A stretch of 64,000 bases of DNA from Streptomyces sp. TG1A-8. GTDB lineage: Bacteria > Actinomycetota > Actinomycetes > Streptomycetales > Streptomycetaceae. Positions 16,722 through 25,886 of the stretch are shown here, in pieces (position 1 is the first letter of the stretch; each line of letters opens with the position of its first letter). Below the pieces are notes generated by a model, which was given only the letters and a program-made list of their open reading frames with translations, did no database searches and was not told the DNA's origin. Location of the stretch: assembly GCF_030499535.1 (NCBI RefSeq), contig NZ_JASTLB010000001.1:2108001-2172000 (forward strand). Direction: 5' to 3'. Both the position numbers and the translations under genes were made by a program.

Positions 16722-18086
16722 GTGACCCAGAAGGACCTCAGCCGCACCGCGTACGACCACCTGTGGATGCACTTCACCCGCATGTCCTCGTACGAGAACT
16801 CCCCCGTCCCGACCATCGTCCGGGGTGAGGGCACCTACATCTACGACGACAAGGGCAAGCGCTACCTGGACGGTCTCGCGGGTCTGTTCGTGGTCCAGGC
16901 CGGTCACGGCCGCACGGAACTCGCCGAGACCGCGTTCAAGCAGGCCCGGGAACTGGCCTTCTTCCCGGTGTGGTCCTACGCCCACCCCACGGCCGTGGAG
17001 CTGGCCGAGCGCCTGGCCGGCCACGCGCCGGGCGACCTGAACAAGGTCTTCTTCACCACCGGCGGCGGCGAGGCCGTCGAGACCGCCTGGAAGCTCGCCA
17101 AGCAGTACTTCAAGCTGACCGGCAAGCCCACCAAGTACAAGGTCATCTCCCGCGCGGTCGCCTATCACGGCACCCCGCAGGGCGCCCTGTCCATCACCGG
17201 CCTGCCGGCCCTCAAGGCCCCCTTCGAGCCGCTGGTGCCGGGCGCGCACAAGGTGCCGAACACCAACATCTACCGCGCCCCGATCCACGGCGACGACCCG
17301 GAGGCCTTCGGCCGCTGGGCCGCCGACCAGATCGAGCAGCAGATCCTCTTCGAGGGCCCGGACACCGTCGCCGCGGTCTTCCTGGAGCCGGTGCAGAACG
17401 CCGGCGGCTGCTTCCCGCCGCCCCCCGGCTACTTCCGGCGGGTGCGCGAGATCTGCGACCAGTACGACGTGCTGCTCGTCTCCGACGAGGTCATCTGCGC
17501 CTTCGGCCGCCTCGGCACGATGTTCGCGTGCGACAAGTTCGACTACGTCCCGGACATGATCACCTGCGCCAAGGGGATGACCTCGGGCTACTCCCCGATA
17601 GGCGCCTGCATCATCTCCGACCGGCTGGCCGAGCCGTTCTACCGGGGCGACAACACCTTCCTGCACGGCTACACCTTCGGCGGCCACCCGGTGTCGGCCG
17701 CGGTGGGCCTGGCCAACCTCGACCTGTTCGAGCGCGAGAACCTCAACCAGCACGTGCTGGACAACGAGGGCGCCTTCCTGTCGACCCTGCAGAAGCTGCA
17801 CGACCTGCCGATCGTCGGCGACGTCCGCGGCAACGGCTTCTTCTACGGCATCGAACTGGTGAAGGACAAGAACACCAAGGAGTCCTTCGACGAGGAGGAG
17901 ACCGAGCGCGTCCTGTACGGCTTCCTCTCCAAGGCGCTGTTCGACAACGGCCTGTACTGCCGGGCCGACGACCGCGGCGACCCGGTCGTCCAGCTCGCCC
18001 CGCCGCTGATCTCCCACCAGGGGACCTTCGACGAGATCGAGCAGATCCTGCGCGCCACCCTCACGGAGGCGTGGACGAAGCTCTGA
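16722..18086 (+). CDS. Class III aminotransferase, putrescine/GABA type
   Basis: This 454-residue fold-type I, class III aminotransferase has the PLP lysine Lys284 in TCAKGMTSGY and the cofactor aspartate Asp255 in LLVSDEVICAFGR. WSYAHPTAVELAERLAG and FTTGGGEAVETAWKLAKQYF complete the active site. It probably transfers the amino group of putrescine or another omega-amine to pyruvate or 2-oxoglutarate. Its GTG follows the regulator stop by two bases, so the two are co-transcribed. It corresponds in position to SCO5655. Substrate assignment comes from the neighbouring dehydrogenase and from family likeness. Confidence 0.87.
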   Translation: MTQKDLSRTAYDHLWMHFTRMSSYENSPVPTIVRGEGTYIYDDKGKRYLDGLAGLFVVQAGHGRTELAETAFKQARELAFFPVWSYAHPTAVELAERLAGHAPGDLNKVFFTTGGGEAVETAWKLAKQYFKLTGKPTKYKVISRAVAYHGTPQGALSITGLPALKAPFEPLVPGAHKVPNTNIYRAPIHGDDPEAFGRWAADQIEQQILFEGPDTVAAVFLEPVQNAGGCFPPPPGYFRRVREICDQYDVLLVSDEVICAFGRLGTMFACDKFDYVPDMITCAKGMTSGYSPIGACIISDRLAEPFYRGDNTFLHGYTFGGHPVSAAVGLANLDLFERENLNQHVLDNEGAFLSTLQKLHDLPIVGDVRGNGFFYGIELVKDKNTKESFDEEETERVLYGFLSKALFDNGLYCRADDRGDPVVQLAPPLISHQGTFDEIEQILRATLTEAWTKL

Positions 18087-18102
18087 GCCCTCGACGGGCG
18101 AC

Positions 18103-18174
18103 CCGATCATCCGACTGGATGATCGGATCTGGCCCCGGCGCCCTCCGTTCGAGTGAGAACGGCGGCCCGGGGCC
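18103..18174 (+). terminator. Two consecutive hairpins after the aminotransferase gene
   Basis: The first is a perfect 10-bp stem (CCGATCATCC/GGATGATCGG, loop GACT, 18103-18126). The second is a compound hairpin with GGCCCCGG/CCGGGGCC outer arms (18131-18174) and an inner CCGTTC/GAACGG stem. Together they probably end the regulator-aminotransferase transcript. Confidence 0.65.
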
Positions 18175-18296
18175 GTGTGCTGTCCGGCCTCCCCCCGGCG
18201 GCTGCCTAGCGTTCCAGTGACCGATAGGCCCGGCCTTCGTTCCCCCGGACGGGGGACCAGGCACGGGAAGACGGATCAGAACCGAGGTGTACGCCC

Positions 18297-19037
18297 ATGG
18301 AGGCTCCGCCGGACAACGACGTGCTCTGGGCACGCTCCCTGCATTTCAGACACCCCGACGGCTCACCGGGCCTGGCCGGAGTCACGCTCGCCGTCCGGGA
18401 GGGCGAGATCCTCGCCGTCGGCGGCCCGCGCGGCAGCGGCAAGACCACCCTGCTGCGGTGCCTGTCCGGGCTGGTCAGGGCGGAGAGCGGCGAGATCTGG
18501 TTCAACAGCGCCCCCGTGCACACCCTGGGGCCGGTGGCCCGCGAGCGACTGCGCCGCAAGCGGTTCGGCTGGATCGACCCCGCCCCCGCCCTGGTGCCGG
18601 AGCTGAACGTCTGGGAGAACGCCGCCCTGCCCCTGATGCTGCGCGGCACCGGCCGCCGCCGGGCCAAGGCGACCGCCCTGGAATGGCTGGAGCGGCTGGA
18701 CGTCGGCGACCGGGCCCGCCGGCGCCCGCACGAGCTGCGGCAGGCCGAACGCCAGCGCGTCTGCATCGCCCGCGCGCTCGCCCCCGGGCCCACGGTCCTG
18801 TTCGCGGACGAACCGACGGCACCGCTGCACCGCGCCGAGCGCGCGCACGTCCTGCGCACGCTCACCACGGCGGCCCGCTCGCACGGCATCACGGTGGTCC
18901 TCGCCACCCACGACGCCGGGACCGCCGCCCTCGCCGACCGCACGGTCGCGCTGCTGGACGGGCGGCGCGTGAAGACCGTGCACCTGCCGGAGACCGCGGA
19001 GACGGAAGGCCGGGCGGCGTGCTCGCTCTCCGTCTGA
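18297..19037 (+). CDS. ABC transporter ATPase with degenerate signature motif
   Basis: This ATPase of 246 residues is of the LolD/MacB-type class. Walker A is intact (GGPRGSGKTT), the Q-loop position is replaced (FGWIDPAPALVPEL), and the usual LSGGQ is changed to LRQAE in HELRQAERQRVCIARAL. Walker B is TVLFADEPT, and the H-loop ATHDAG is kept. It overlaps the membrane partner by 19 bases. The altered signature may reduce ATP hydrolysis or mean a specialised role. GAGG lies nine bases before the ATG. Substrate unknown. Confidence 0.8.
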   Translation: MEAPPDNDVLWARSLHFRHPDGSPGLAGVTLAVREGEILAVGGPRGSGKTTLLRCLSGLVRAESGEIWFNSAPVHTLGPVARERLRRKRFGWIDPAPALVPELNVWENAALPLMLRGTGRRRAKATALEWLERLDVGDRARRRPHELRQAERQRVCIARALAPGPTVLFADEPTAPLHRAERAHVLRTLTTAARSHGITVVLATHDAGTAALADRTVALLDGRRVKTVHLPETAETEGRAACSLSV

Positions 19038-20485
19038 CCCGTGCGGCCCGCCCCGCCGTCCAACTGCGCCGGCTGCTGGTGGCCGCGGCCTCGGCGGGCA
19101 CCGGCTTCCTGCTGCTCGGCGCCCTCGGCTACGCGCTGGGCCACCCCGGGACGCCGGGCGCGGCCGTGCTCCGCCTGGCCTGGTGCGCGGTTCCGCTCAC
19201 CGCCACGGTGCACCTCGCGCTCGCCGTGGCCCGCACGGACCCCGGCACCCGGCCCCGTCCCGGCCTGTCGGCCGTGGGTCTGGGCCCCGCCCGGCTCATG
19301 GCGGTCTCCGCCCTGACCACGGCCCTGTCGTGCACCCTCGGCTCACTGCTGGCCCTGCTGTCCTTCCTGCACCTGCGCGGCGACCTGACGGGCCTGCCCC
19401 TCGACGGCGCGGGGGCACAGTTCCTGGCGGTGCGCCGGCCCCTGCCAGTGCCGGCCACCCTGACCCTGCTGGCCGTCGTCCCGGCGACCGCCTCGGCGGT
19501 GGTGGCGGCCGCCCTGCGCCCCGGGGACCCCCGGCCGCTCACCGAACGGGCGGGCGGGCGCGGCCGGTTCGGGGCGTACGGCCGCACGGCGGCCCGCGAG
19601 GCGTCCGGGGTGCGCGGCGGGTCCGGGACGCGGTCGGGCACGCCGGCGCGGCGGAGGGGGGCCGCTGCGCGGTCCGCGAGCGGGTCCGGGGCCGGGCGCA
19701 GCTCGGGGTGTGCCGCCGCGCCGTCCGTCGGCCTGGGGTTCGCGGCCCGGTCCGGCGGTCCCGGGTCCGCCGCCCGGGACACCGGGGGAACCGGCACCCG
19801 CCCCGACACCCCCGACATCCCCGATATCCCCGGCACCTCCGGCACGCGTGACACCCGCGACGTCCCGGCCGGCACCCCGGCGCCCCGCGAGGCCCCGGCC
19901 GGTCTGCCCTGGGGCGTCGCCACCCTGGCCGCCGCCCTGGCCGTGCAGGCCTACGGGGGCCGCTCCTCCGCCGCCCCGTCGCTCGCCTCACTGCCCGGCG
20001 GGGACTCCGCGGTGCTGGCCGGCTGGATCCTCACCGCCCTCGGGCTGGTCCTGGCCTCCCCCGGCCTCACCCACCTGTGCGGCCGGCTGCTGCAGTCCGC
20101 GCGGCCCGGTGCGCTCCGGCTGCTGGCCGGCCGGGGCCTCATGGCGGAGGCCACCCGGATCGGCCGTCCGCTCGGCGTGGTGTGCGCGGTGGTGTCGGCC
20201 GCGTACACGATGACCGCCCTGTACGACCGCCCCGCGCCCTCCTTCGGCCCGTTGAGCACGCTGGGCGCGCTCGTGGTGGCCGGCTGCGCGCTGGCGGCGC
20301 TGCTCACCACGGCCGTCGAGGCCCGCCAGTGCCGCGCCGACACCACCGCCGCCCTGCTCCGTCTCGGCGCACCCGCCACGACGCTGCGCGGTGCCGCGGC
20401 CCTGCGCGCGGCGGTCCTGCTGGCCGTCTTCGGCCCGCTCATCCTGGTGATCGCCCACCTGGCGGCGCTTTTCCTGAACCGCTGA
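19019..20485 (+). CDS. FtsX-like ABC permease with low-complexity loop
   Basis: This membrane protein of 488 residues starts at a GTG preceded by GGAAGG and is translationally linked to the ATPase. Four hydrophobic segments lie in the N-terminal 180 residues. A long extracellular or cytoplasmic low-complexity stretch (Gly/Arg/Ser/Ala, then repeats such as DTPDIPDIPGT) fills about 180-300. Four further segments follow toward the C-terminus. The layout is that of FtsX/MacB-type permeases without a recognisable large periplasmic domain. It probably exports or senses an envelope compound. Low-complexity insertions are common in such Streptomyces paralogues. Function unknown. Confidence 0.75.
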   Translation: MLALRLTRAARPAVQLRRLLVAAASAGTGFLLLGALGYALGHPGTPGAAVLRLAWCAVPLTATVHLALAVARTDPGTRPRPGLSAVGLGPARLMAVSALTTALSCTLGSLLALLSFLHLRGDLTGLPLDGAGAQFLAVRRPLPVPATLTLLAVVPATASAVVAAALRPGDPRPLTERAGGRGRFGAYGRTAAREASGVRGGSGTRSGTPARRRGAAARSASGSGAGRSSGCAAAPSVGLGFAARSGGPGSAARDTGGTGTRPDTPDIPDIPGTSGTRDTRDVPAGTPAPREAPAGLPWGVATLAAALAVQAYGGRSSAAPSLASLPGGDSAVLAGWILTALGLVLASPGLTHLCGRLLQSARPGALRLLAGRGLMAEATRIGRPLGVVCAVVSAAYTMTALYDRPAPSFGPLSTLGALVVAGCALAALLTTAVEARQCRADTTAALLRLGAPATTLRGAAALRAAVLLAVFGPLILVIAHLAALFLNR

Positions 20486-20632
20486 GGCCCCGTCCCCGCA
20501 GCCGTGCGCAGGGGCGTGCCGGAGGCCCGGCGGAGAACGGCGGAAAAACCTTCCGGCCACCGATGACTTTCACGGCGGCCCGGCGTCCATCCCCCTGAGG
20601 CGGCACACGCACCGATCCGAGGGAGAGACCCC

Positions 20633-21040
20633 ATGTACCAGCAGATGATCTTCGTGAACCTGGTCACCCAGGACGTCCCGGCCACGAAGAAGTTCTTCAC
20701 GGAGCTGGGCTACCGCATCAACCCGCAGTTCAGCAACGACGACTGCGCCTGCGTCGAGATCAGCGACACCATCATCGCGATGCTGATGACGAGGCAGCAC
20801 TACTCCCGGTTCACCCACAAGGAGATCGTCGACTCCGCCGAGGCCAGCGAGGTGCTGCTGTGCCTGAGCGCCGAGAGTCGCGAGAAGGTGGACGAACTGG
20901 TGGAGAAGGCGATCGCGGCCGGCGGCAGCGCCCACGGCGAGCCCCAGGACCACGGGTTCATGTACGGCCGCGCCTTCGACGACCTCGACGGCCACACCTG
21001 GGAGATCGCGTGGATGGACCCGGCCGCGGTCCGGGGCTGA
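20633..21040 (+). CDS. VOC-family (glyoxalase/bleomycin-resistance fold) protein
   Basis: This protein of 135 residues is a VOC-fold protein: FVNLVTQDVPATKKFFTELG is the first beta-alpha-beta unit, and DHGFMYGRAFDDLDGHTWEI the last, with the usual terminal metal-ligand position (WEI). The RBS GGAGAGA precedes the ATG. Enzymes of this group include glyoxalase-like and extradiol dioxygenase-like proteins, but the sequence does not show which reaction applies. Single gene with a 147-base upstream gap. Confidence 0.85.
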   Translation: MYQQMIFVNLVTQDVPATKKFFTELGYRINPQFSNDDCACVEISDTIIAMLMTRQHYSRFTHKEIVDSAEASEVLLCLSAESREKVDELVEKAIAAGGSAHGEPQDHGFMYGRAFDDLDGHTWEIAWMDPAAVRG

Positions 21041-21077
21041 CCCCCGCGGGCCGAACGTCCGTGCCTAGCATGGGCGG

Positions 21078-22226
21078 GTGCATCCGACACCCGCCCGGCC
21101 CCACCGGGCCGCCCACGACCGTGAGATCGAGTCCCTCGCCGAGTTCGACGAGGTCGCCCGGCAGGGCTCACTGGCCCAGTACCGCGTGCAGGCCGTCGAT
21201 CTGACGGCCCGTACGCAGGAGTTGCTCGCCCTCGACACGACGGGTGCCGTGTTCCTCGGCTGCCCGATGGACCCCGAGGCCGCCGCGCACGTCCGGTCGG
21301 CCGGGGCCCTGGTGTTCCCGCCGGTCCCGGGTCTGCCCTTCGACCCGTACCGGGGTTTCGTCTACACGCCCGGCGAACTGTTCGAGTCGCTCGACGAGGA
21401 CTACGGGGCGACGCCGGACGCGCGGGCCTACGCCTGGTTCCGGCGGACCAGGGCCGACGGCGACGTGTTCGCCTCGATGCTGCGCGCGATCCACGACGAC
21501 GCCGTCTCCGACGCCCTGGACGAACTCCTCGCCAACGCCCGGGTGGTGGGCGTCATGGGCGGCCACGCGATGGCCCGCGGCACGGCCGAGTACGCCGGCG
21601 CCGCCCGGCTGGGCCGCGACCTGACGCGCGCCGGGTTCACGGTCGCCACCGGCGGCGGGCCGGGCGCGATGGAGGCGGCGAACCTCGGCGCGTACGCCGC
21701 CCCCTTCGAGGACGGCATGCTGGACGACGCGCTGCGGCTGCTCGCCAAGGCGCCCTCGTTCCGGCCCTCCGTCACCGACTGGGCGCGCGCCGCCTTCGAG
21801 GTGCGCGAACGCTGGCCCGGCGGCGGGGAGTCGGTGGGCATCCCCACCTGGTTCTACGGCCACGAACCGCCGAACGCCTTCGCCGCGCACCTCGCCAAGT
21901 ACTTCGCCAACGCCACCCGCGAGGACGGCCTGCTGGCCCGCTCCACCGCCGGGGTGATATTCCTGCCGGGCGCCGCCGGCACCGTGCAGGAGATCTTCGA
22001 CAACGCCACGCCGAACTACTACGAGTCGCGGGGCGAGCCCACGCCCATGGTGCTCGTGGACGAGGAGCACTGGACGCGGCGGCTGCCCGCCTGGCCCCTG
22101 CTGGGGGCGCTGGCGCGGGAACGGTCGATGGAGTCCCGTATCGCCCTGGTCGACCGGATCGAGCAGGCCCCGGACGCGATCAAACGTCTCGGCGGTTCAT
22201 GCGGAAGCAAAGCCAACAACCGTTGA
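21078..22226 (+). CDS. Long LOG-family (lysine decarboxylase-like) nucleotide hydrolase
   Basis: At 382 residues this is nearly twice the size of the cytokinin-activating LOG enzymes. The Rossmann-type core holds VVGVMGGHAMARG, FTVATGGGPGAMEAAN (GGGxGxME) and VIFLPGAAGTVQEIFDNAT, the counterpart of the PGGxGTxxE motif. The N-terminal 130 residues are an extra domain with DTTGAVFLGCPMDPEAAAHV. Such proteins probably hydrolyse ribosyl or phosphoribosyl nucleotides (LOG/PpnN relatives). The GTG start is six bases after TAGCAT, so the gene may be transcribed without a leader. No partner gene. Confidence 0.82.
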   Translation: MHPTPARPHRAAHDREIESLAEFDEVARQGSLAQYRVQAVDLTARTQELLALDTTGAVFLGCPMDPEAAAHVRSAGALVFPPVPGLPFDPYRGFVYTPGELFESLDEDYGATPDARAYAWFRRTRADGDVFASMLRAIHDDAVSDALDELLANARVVGVMGGHAMARGTAEYAGAARLGRDLTRAGFTVATGGGPGAMEAANLGAYAAPFEDGMLDDALRLLAKAPSFRPSVTDWARAAFEVRERWPGGGESVGIPTWFYGHEPPNAFAAHLAKYFANATREDGLLARSTAGVIFLPGAAGTVQEIFDNATPNYYESRGEPTPMVLVDEEHWTRRLPAWPLLGALARERSMESRIALVDRIEQAPDAIKRLGGSCGSKANNR

Positions 22227-22237
22227 CGGCATACGCG

Positions 22238-22265
22238 TTGACACTTCCGCCGGGGCGCTTATAGA
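22238..22265 (+). promoter_or_regulatory. Sigma-70-type promoter of the LAETG protein gene
   Basis: TTGACA (22238-22243) and TATAGA (22260-22265) are separated by 16 bases, close to the vegetative consensus. It lies just after the LOG gene stop and 106 bases before the GTG start, so transcription leaves a leader of about 100 bases. Confidence 0.7.
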
Positions 22266-22370
22266 CCTTTGAGTCCTCGGGGGCGCCGGGGCCCGTCCCG
22301 GACCCTGCTCCGGACACCGTCCCGGCTCCCCGTTCCACCCCCCTCAGTCATGCATCCGCAAAGGACAAAC

Positions 22371-23042
22371 GTGTCCATGAATCGCCGTGACGTACGTCGT
22401 TCCGTGCGTCTTCTGGGTGTTGCCTCCGCTTCGGCCGCGCTGGCGCTCGGCGCCGCCGGGACCGCGCTCGCGTGCAACATCGACGAGTTCTCCGCCGCAG
22501 CCGCTTGCCACGGCGGCGACGGCGTCATCGTCGTCACCGACAAGGACGCCTCCGGCACCCCGGCCACCATCACCGTGTTCCGGAAGAACGACGGTGGCGT
22601 CGAGAAGCAGGTGGGCGAGCCGCAGGGCATCAAGGGTTCCGAGGAGGGCACCACGGTGACCTTCCCGGAGGACTGGAAGCCCGACGCCACCTACCGCATC
22701 CACGTCAAGGCCGGCGACATCGTCGACGCGGACATCGAGCAGGACCTGGTGACCCCGGCCACGGCCTGCGCGAAGGAGGAGTCCCCGGCCCCGACGCCCT
22801 CCCCGTCCGCCCCGTCCGCCGGGGCCTCGGCCCCGGCCCCGGCGGCCTCCGGGAGCAGCTCCGCCCCGGCGGGCACCTCGGACAACGCGCCCTCCCCGGC
22901 GGCCGGTGACTCGAACCTCGCCGAGACCGGCGCGAACTCCGACATCGGCCTGATCGCCGGCATCGCCGGCGTGCTGGTCGTCGTCGGCGGCGGCGCGGTC
23001 TTCCTCGGCATGCGCCGCCGCGGGACCGGCAGCGGTCGCTGA
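22371..23042 (+). CDS. Sortase-anchored surface protein (LAETG)
   Basis: A 223-residue exported protein. The signal peptide (residues about 1-35) ends in GTALA. A compact domain follows with [19 protein letters not shown], then a Pro/Ala/Ser spacer. The sorting signal LAETGANSD is followed by a hydrophobic helix ([20 protein letters not shown]) and MRRRG. The LAxTG motif fits class E sortases of Streptomyces, which anchor chaplins and other surface proteins. GTG at 22371 has AAAGGA five bases upstream; an ATG two codons later is the alternative. Its mature domain is not one I recognise. Confidence 0.85.
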   Translation: MSMNRRDVRRSVRLLGVASASAALALGAAGTALACNIDEFSAAAACHGGDGVIVVTDKDASGTPATITVFRKNDGGVEKQVGEPQGIKGSEEGTTVTFPEDWKPDATYRIHVKAGDIVDADIEQDLVTPATACAKEESPAPTPSPSAPSAGASAPAPAASGSSSAPAGTSDNAPSPAAGDSNLAETGANSDIGLIAGIAGVLVVVGGGAVFLGMRRRGTGSGR

Positions 23043-23073
23043 CGCCTCGCTGCGCCCCCCCGCCCGACGTCCG

Positions 23074-23118
23074 CCGCGGCCCGCCCCTCGTCCCGGTGCC
23101 CCCGGGGGCGGGCCGCGG
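23074..23118 (+). terminator. Hairpin between convergent genes
   Basis: Arms CCGCGGCCCGCCCC and GGGGCGGGCCGCGG form a perfect 14-bp stem with a 17-base loop. It lies 32 bases after the LAETG gene stop and before the convergent end of the thiamine transporter operon, so it may act on both. Confidence 0.65.
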
Positions 23119-23169
23119 TGGTGTGCCGTACGCGGGCGGGGGCGGGGGCCGCCCGGGAGGCCGCGCCGG

Positions 23170-24192
23170 TCAGTCCAGCACGACGACGTCGCCCACGTCG
23201 AACGCGACGTCCACGCCGGCCCCGGTCTCCGGCGCGTCCCCGAGCGTGCAGGCCGCCTCCAGGTGCGGGCCGCCGTCATGGGGCCGGAGGCGGACGGCCA
23301 CGTGGGTGCCCCTGAAGGTACGGGCCGTCACCGTGCAGGGCAGGCCCTGGCCGGCCGGCACCAGCCGTACTCCGGCGGGCCGGACCAGCAGCGGACGGCT
23401 GCCCTGCGGGGAACCGCCGGGCACCGGCAGCTTGCCCCACGGGGTGTCCGCGGCCGTGCCGGCGACGTTCGCCGCGACCACGTTGTCGAAGCCGAGGAAA
23501 CGGGCCACGAACTCGTCCGCCGGGCGCTGCCACACCTCCAGGGGCGTGCCGGACTGGGCGATCCGCCCCTCCCGCATCACCACCACCCGGTCGGCCAGGG
23601 CGAACGCCTCGCCCTGGTCGTGCGTGACGGCGAGCACGGTGGTGCCCAGCCGGCCGAACAGCTCGCGGAGTTCGACCACCAGCCGCTCCCGCAGCGAGCG
23701 GTCGAGCTGGCCCAGCGGCTCGTCCAGCATCAGCAGCCGCGGCCGGGGCGCGAGCGCCCGGGCGAGGGCCACCCGCTGCTGCTCGCCGCCGGACAGCGCG
23801 GCCACGGCGCGCCGGGCGGCGCCGGGCAGCCCGACCAGCTCCAGCAGCCGGCCGGTCTCCGCGTCCCGTTCGTCCCTCGGCACCCCGCGCATCCGCAGCC
23901 CGAACGCCACGTTGCCCCCCACGTCCCGCTGCGGGAAGAGCTGGTGGTCCTGGAACATCAGCCCCACCTCCCGCCGGTGCGCGGGCACGCCCGCCTGGTC
24001 CCGGCCGTCCAGCAGCACCCGCCCGCGCTCCAGCGGCTGGAGTCCGGCCACCACCCTGAGCAGGGTCGACTTGCCACTGCCGCTGGGCCCGAGCACGCAC
24101 ACCACCTCGTGCTCGGCCACGTCGAGGCCGACCGCGTCGAGCGCGGGCCGTCCGCCGAACCGCACGGTCGCCGCCTCCAGGCTCAGCAGCAT
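23170..24192 (-). CDS. Thiamine-type ABC transporter ATPase (ThiQ-like)
   Basis: This 340-residue ATPase has GPSGSGKS, signature LSGGEQQ and Walker B LLMLDEPLG, then a THD H-loop and a C-terminal TOBE-like region. Its Q-loop segment is VGLMFQDHQLFPQRDVGGNV. Its start overlaps the permease stop by one base (TGATG). It is the third gene of an operon whose first gene has a TPP riboswitch, so it should energise thiamine (or TPP/precursor) uptake. The sequence alone resembles iron and sulfate transporter ATPases too. Confidence 0.85.
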   Translation of the reverse strand: MLLSLEAATVRFGGRPALDAVGLDVAEHEVVCVLGPSGSGKSTLLRVVAGLQPLERGRVLLDGRDQAGVPAHRREVGLMFQDHQLFPQRDVGGNVAFGLRMRGVPRDERDAETGRLLELVGLPGAARRAVAALSGGEQQRVALARALAPRPRLLMLDEPLGQLDRSLRERLVVELRELFGRLGTTVLAVTHDQGEAFALADRVVVMREGRIAQSGTPLEVWQRPADEFVARFLGFDNVVAANVAGTAADTPWGKLPVPGGSPQGSRPLLVRPAGVRLVPAGQGLPCTVTARTFRGTHVAVRLRPHDGGPHLEAACTLGDAPETGAGVDVAFDVGDVVVLD

Positions 24193-25886
24193 CAGAACTC
24201 CCCCGCCCGGTCGGTGCGCAGCCGCTCCAGGACGAGCAGGGCGAGCGCGCACACCACCATGAGGATCGTGGACAGGGCCATCGCCTGCCCGTAGTTGAGG
24301 TCCCCGGGCCGGCTCAGCAGCCGGGCCACGGCGACCGGGAGCGTCGGGTCGTCCGGGCGCGCGATGAACACCGTCGCCCCGAACTCGCCGAGGGAGACGG
24401 CGAACGCGAACCCGGCCGCGACCAGCAGCGCCCTGCGCACCAGCGGCAGGTCGACCTCCCGCCACACCCGCCGGGGCGACGCCCCGAGCACGGCCGCCGC
24501 CTCCCGCAGCCGCCCGTCCACCGCCCGCAGCACGGGCAGCATGGTCCGCACCACGAAGGGGACACCGACCAGCGCCTGGGCGAGCGGGACGAGGACCCAC
24601 GACTGGCGCAGGTCCAGCGGCGGCCTGTCCAGCGCGATCAGGAAGCCGAAGCCGACGGTCACGGCGGAGACGCCGAGCGGCAGCATCAGCAGCGCGTCGA
24701 AGCCGCGCACCAGCCGTCCGGCGTCCCGGCGGGCCAGTGCGGCGGCGGCGAGGCCGCCGATCAGCACGGCGATGGCCGTGGCGGCGGCGGCGTACTGGAG
24801 CGAGGTCCACACGGCGTGCAGCGGAGCCACCAGGAAGGTGCCGCCGTCGGTGCGCGTCAGCGCCCGGTAGTAGCCGAAGCCGGACGCGTCGAGGGAGCGC
24901 CCGACGAGCACGGCCAGCGGCAGCACCAGCAGCAGCGCGACGGTGGCGAGGACCGAGACGAGCAGCGTCCACTGTCCGGCCCCGCGCGGCCGGCGCGCGG
25001 TCACCGAGGCGTCGACCAGGTGCAGCGCGCTCTCGCGCCGGCGGACGGTCCGGGCGTGCACGACCAGGACGGCGCCCACCGCGGCGAACTGCACGACGGT
25101 GAGCACCGCGGCCGTGGTCAGGTCGAAGACCTCGGAGGTCTGCCGGTAGATCTCCACTTCGAGCGTGGCGAAGGTGGGGCCGCCGAGGATCTGCACCACG
25201 CCGAAGGAGGTGAAGGTGAACAGGAAGACCATCAGTGCGGCGGCGGCCACGGCGGGCGCCAGGGCGGGCAGGACCACCTGCCGCCAGGCCTTGGCCGCGG
25301 ACGCGCCGAGCATCCGGGCGGCCTCCTCCTGCCGGGGGTCGAGCTGGGCCCACAGCCCGCCGACGGTGCGGACGACGACCGCGTAGTTGAAGAAGACGTG
25401 GGCCAGCAGGATCGCCCACACCGTGGTGTCCAGCCGTACCCCCCACAGCTCGTCCAGCAGCCCGCCGCGCCCGACCAGGGCCAGGAAGGCGGTGCCGACG
25501 ACGACGGTCGGCAGCACGAACGGGACCGTGACGACGGCCCGCAGCAGTTGTCTGCCGGGGAAGTCGAGGCGGGCGAAGACGTAGGCGGCGGGCAGGGCGG
25601 CCAGCAGGGTGAGGGCGGTGGAGGCGAGCGCCTGCCAGCCGGTGAACCACAGCACGTGCCGGATGTCCGGCCGGGTGACCACGTCCGCCATCCGCCCGAA
25701 CTGCCAGGCGCCGTCGGCCCTCAGCCCGCGTGCCACGATCGCGGCCACGGGCCAGGCGAAGAACACCGCGAAGAACGCGACGGGCGGGGCCATGAGGCCG
25801 AGCCGCGCCGCGCTCCCCGTGCGGCCGCCCCTGCGGGGGGCCGCGCCGGGCGCCGCTCCGGCTACTTCAGTACGAGCGACGTCCAC
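24192..25886 (-). CDS. Thiamine-type ABC transporter permease, fused double domain (ThiP-like)
   Basis: The protein has about 564 residues and two consecutive permease modules, as in ThiP and FbpB. The EAA loops are EEAARMLGASAAKAWRQVVLP (about 190-210) and REAAAVLGASPRRVWREVDLP (about 455-475), giving about twelve helices. It forms both halves of the channel. The start is uncertain: the GTG at 25886 overlaps the binding-protein gene by 25 bases and lacks a strong ribosome site. The first helix begins about 30 residues later. Stop and ATPase start share one base. Confidence 0.82.
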   Translation of the reverse strand: MDVARTEVAGAAPGAAPRRGGRTGSAARLGLMAPPVAFFAVFFAWPVAAIVARGLRADGAWQFGRMADVVTRPDIRHVLWFTGWQALASTALTLLAALPAAYVFARLDFPGRQLLRAVVTVPFVLPTVVVGTAFLALVGRGGLLDELWGVRLDTTVWAILLAHVFFNYAVVVRTVGGLWAQLDPRQEEAARMLGASAAKAWRQVVLPALAPAVAAAALMVFLFTFTSFGVVQILGGPTFATLEVEIYRQTSEVFDLTTAAVLTVVQFAAVGAVLVVHARTVRRRESALHLVDASVTARRPRGAGQWTLLVSVLATVALLLVLPLAVLVGRSLDASGFGYYRALTRTDGGTFLVAPLHAVWTSLQYAAAATAIAVLIGGLAAAALARRDAGRLVRGFDALLMLPLGVSAVTVGFGFLIALDRPPLDLRQSWVLVPLAQALVGVPFVVRTMLPVLRAVDGRLREAAAVLGASPRRVWREVDLPLVRRALLVAAGFAFAVSLGEFGATVFIARPDDPTLPVAVARLLSRPGDLNYGQAMALSTILMVVCALALLVLERLRTDRAGEF

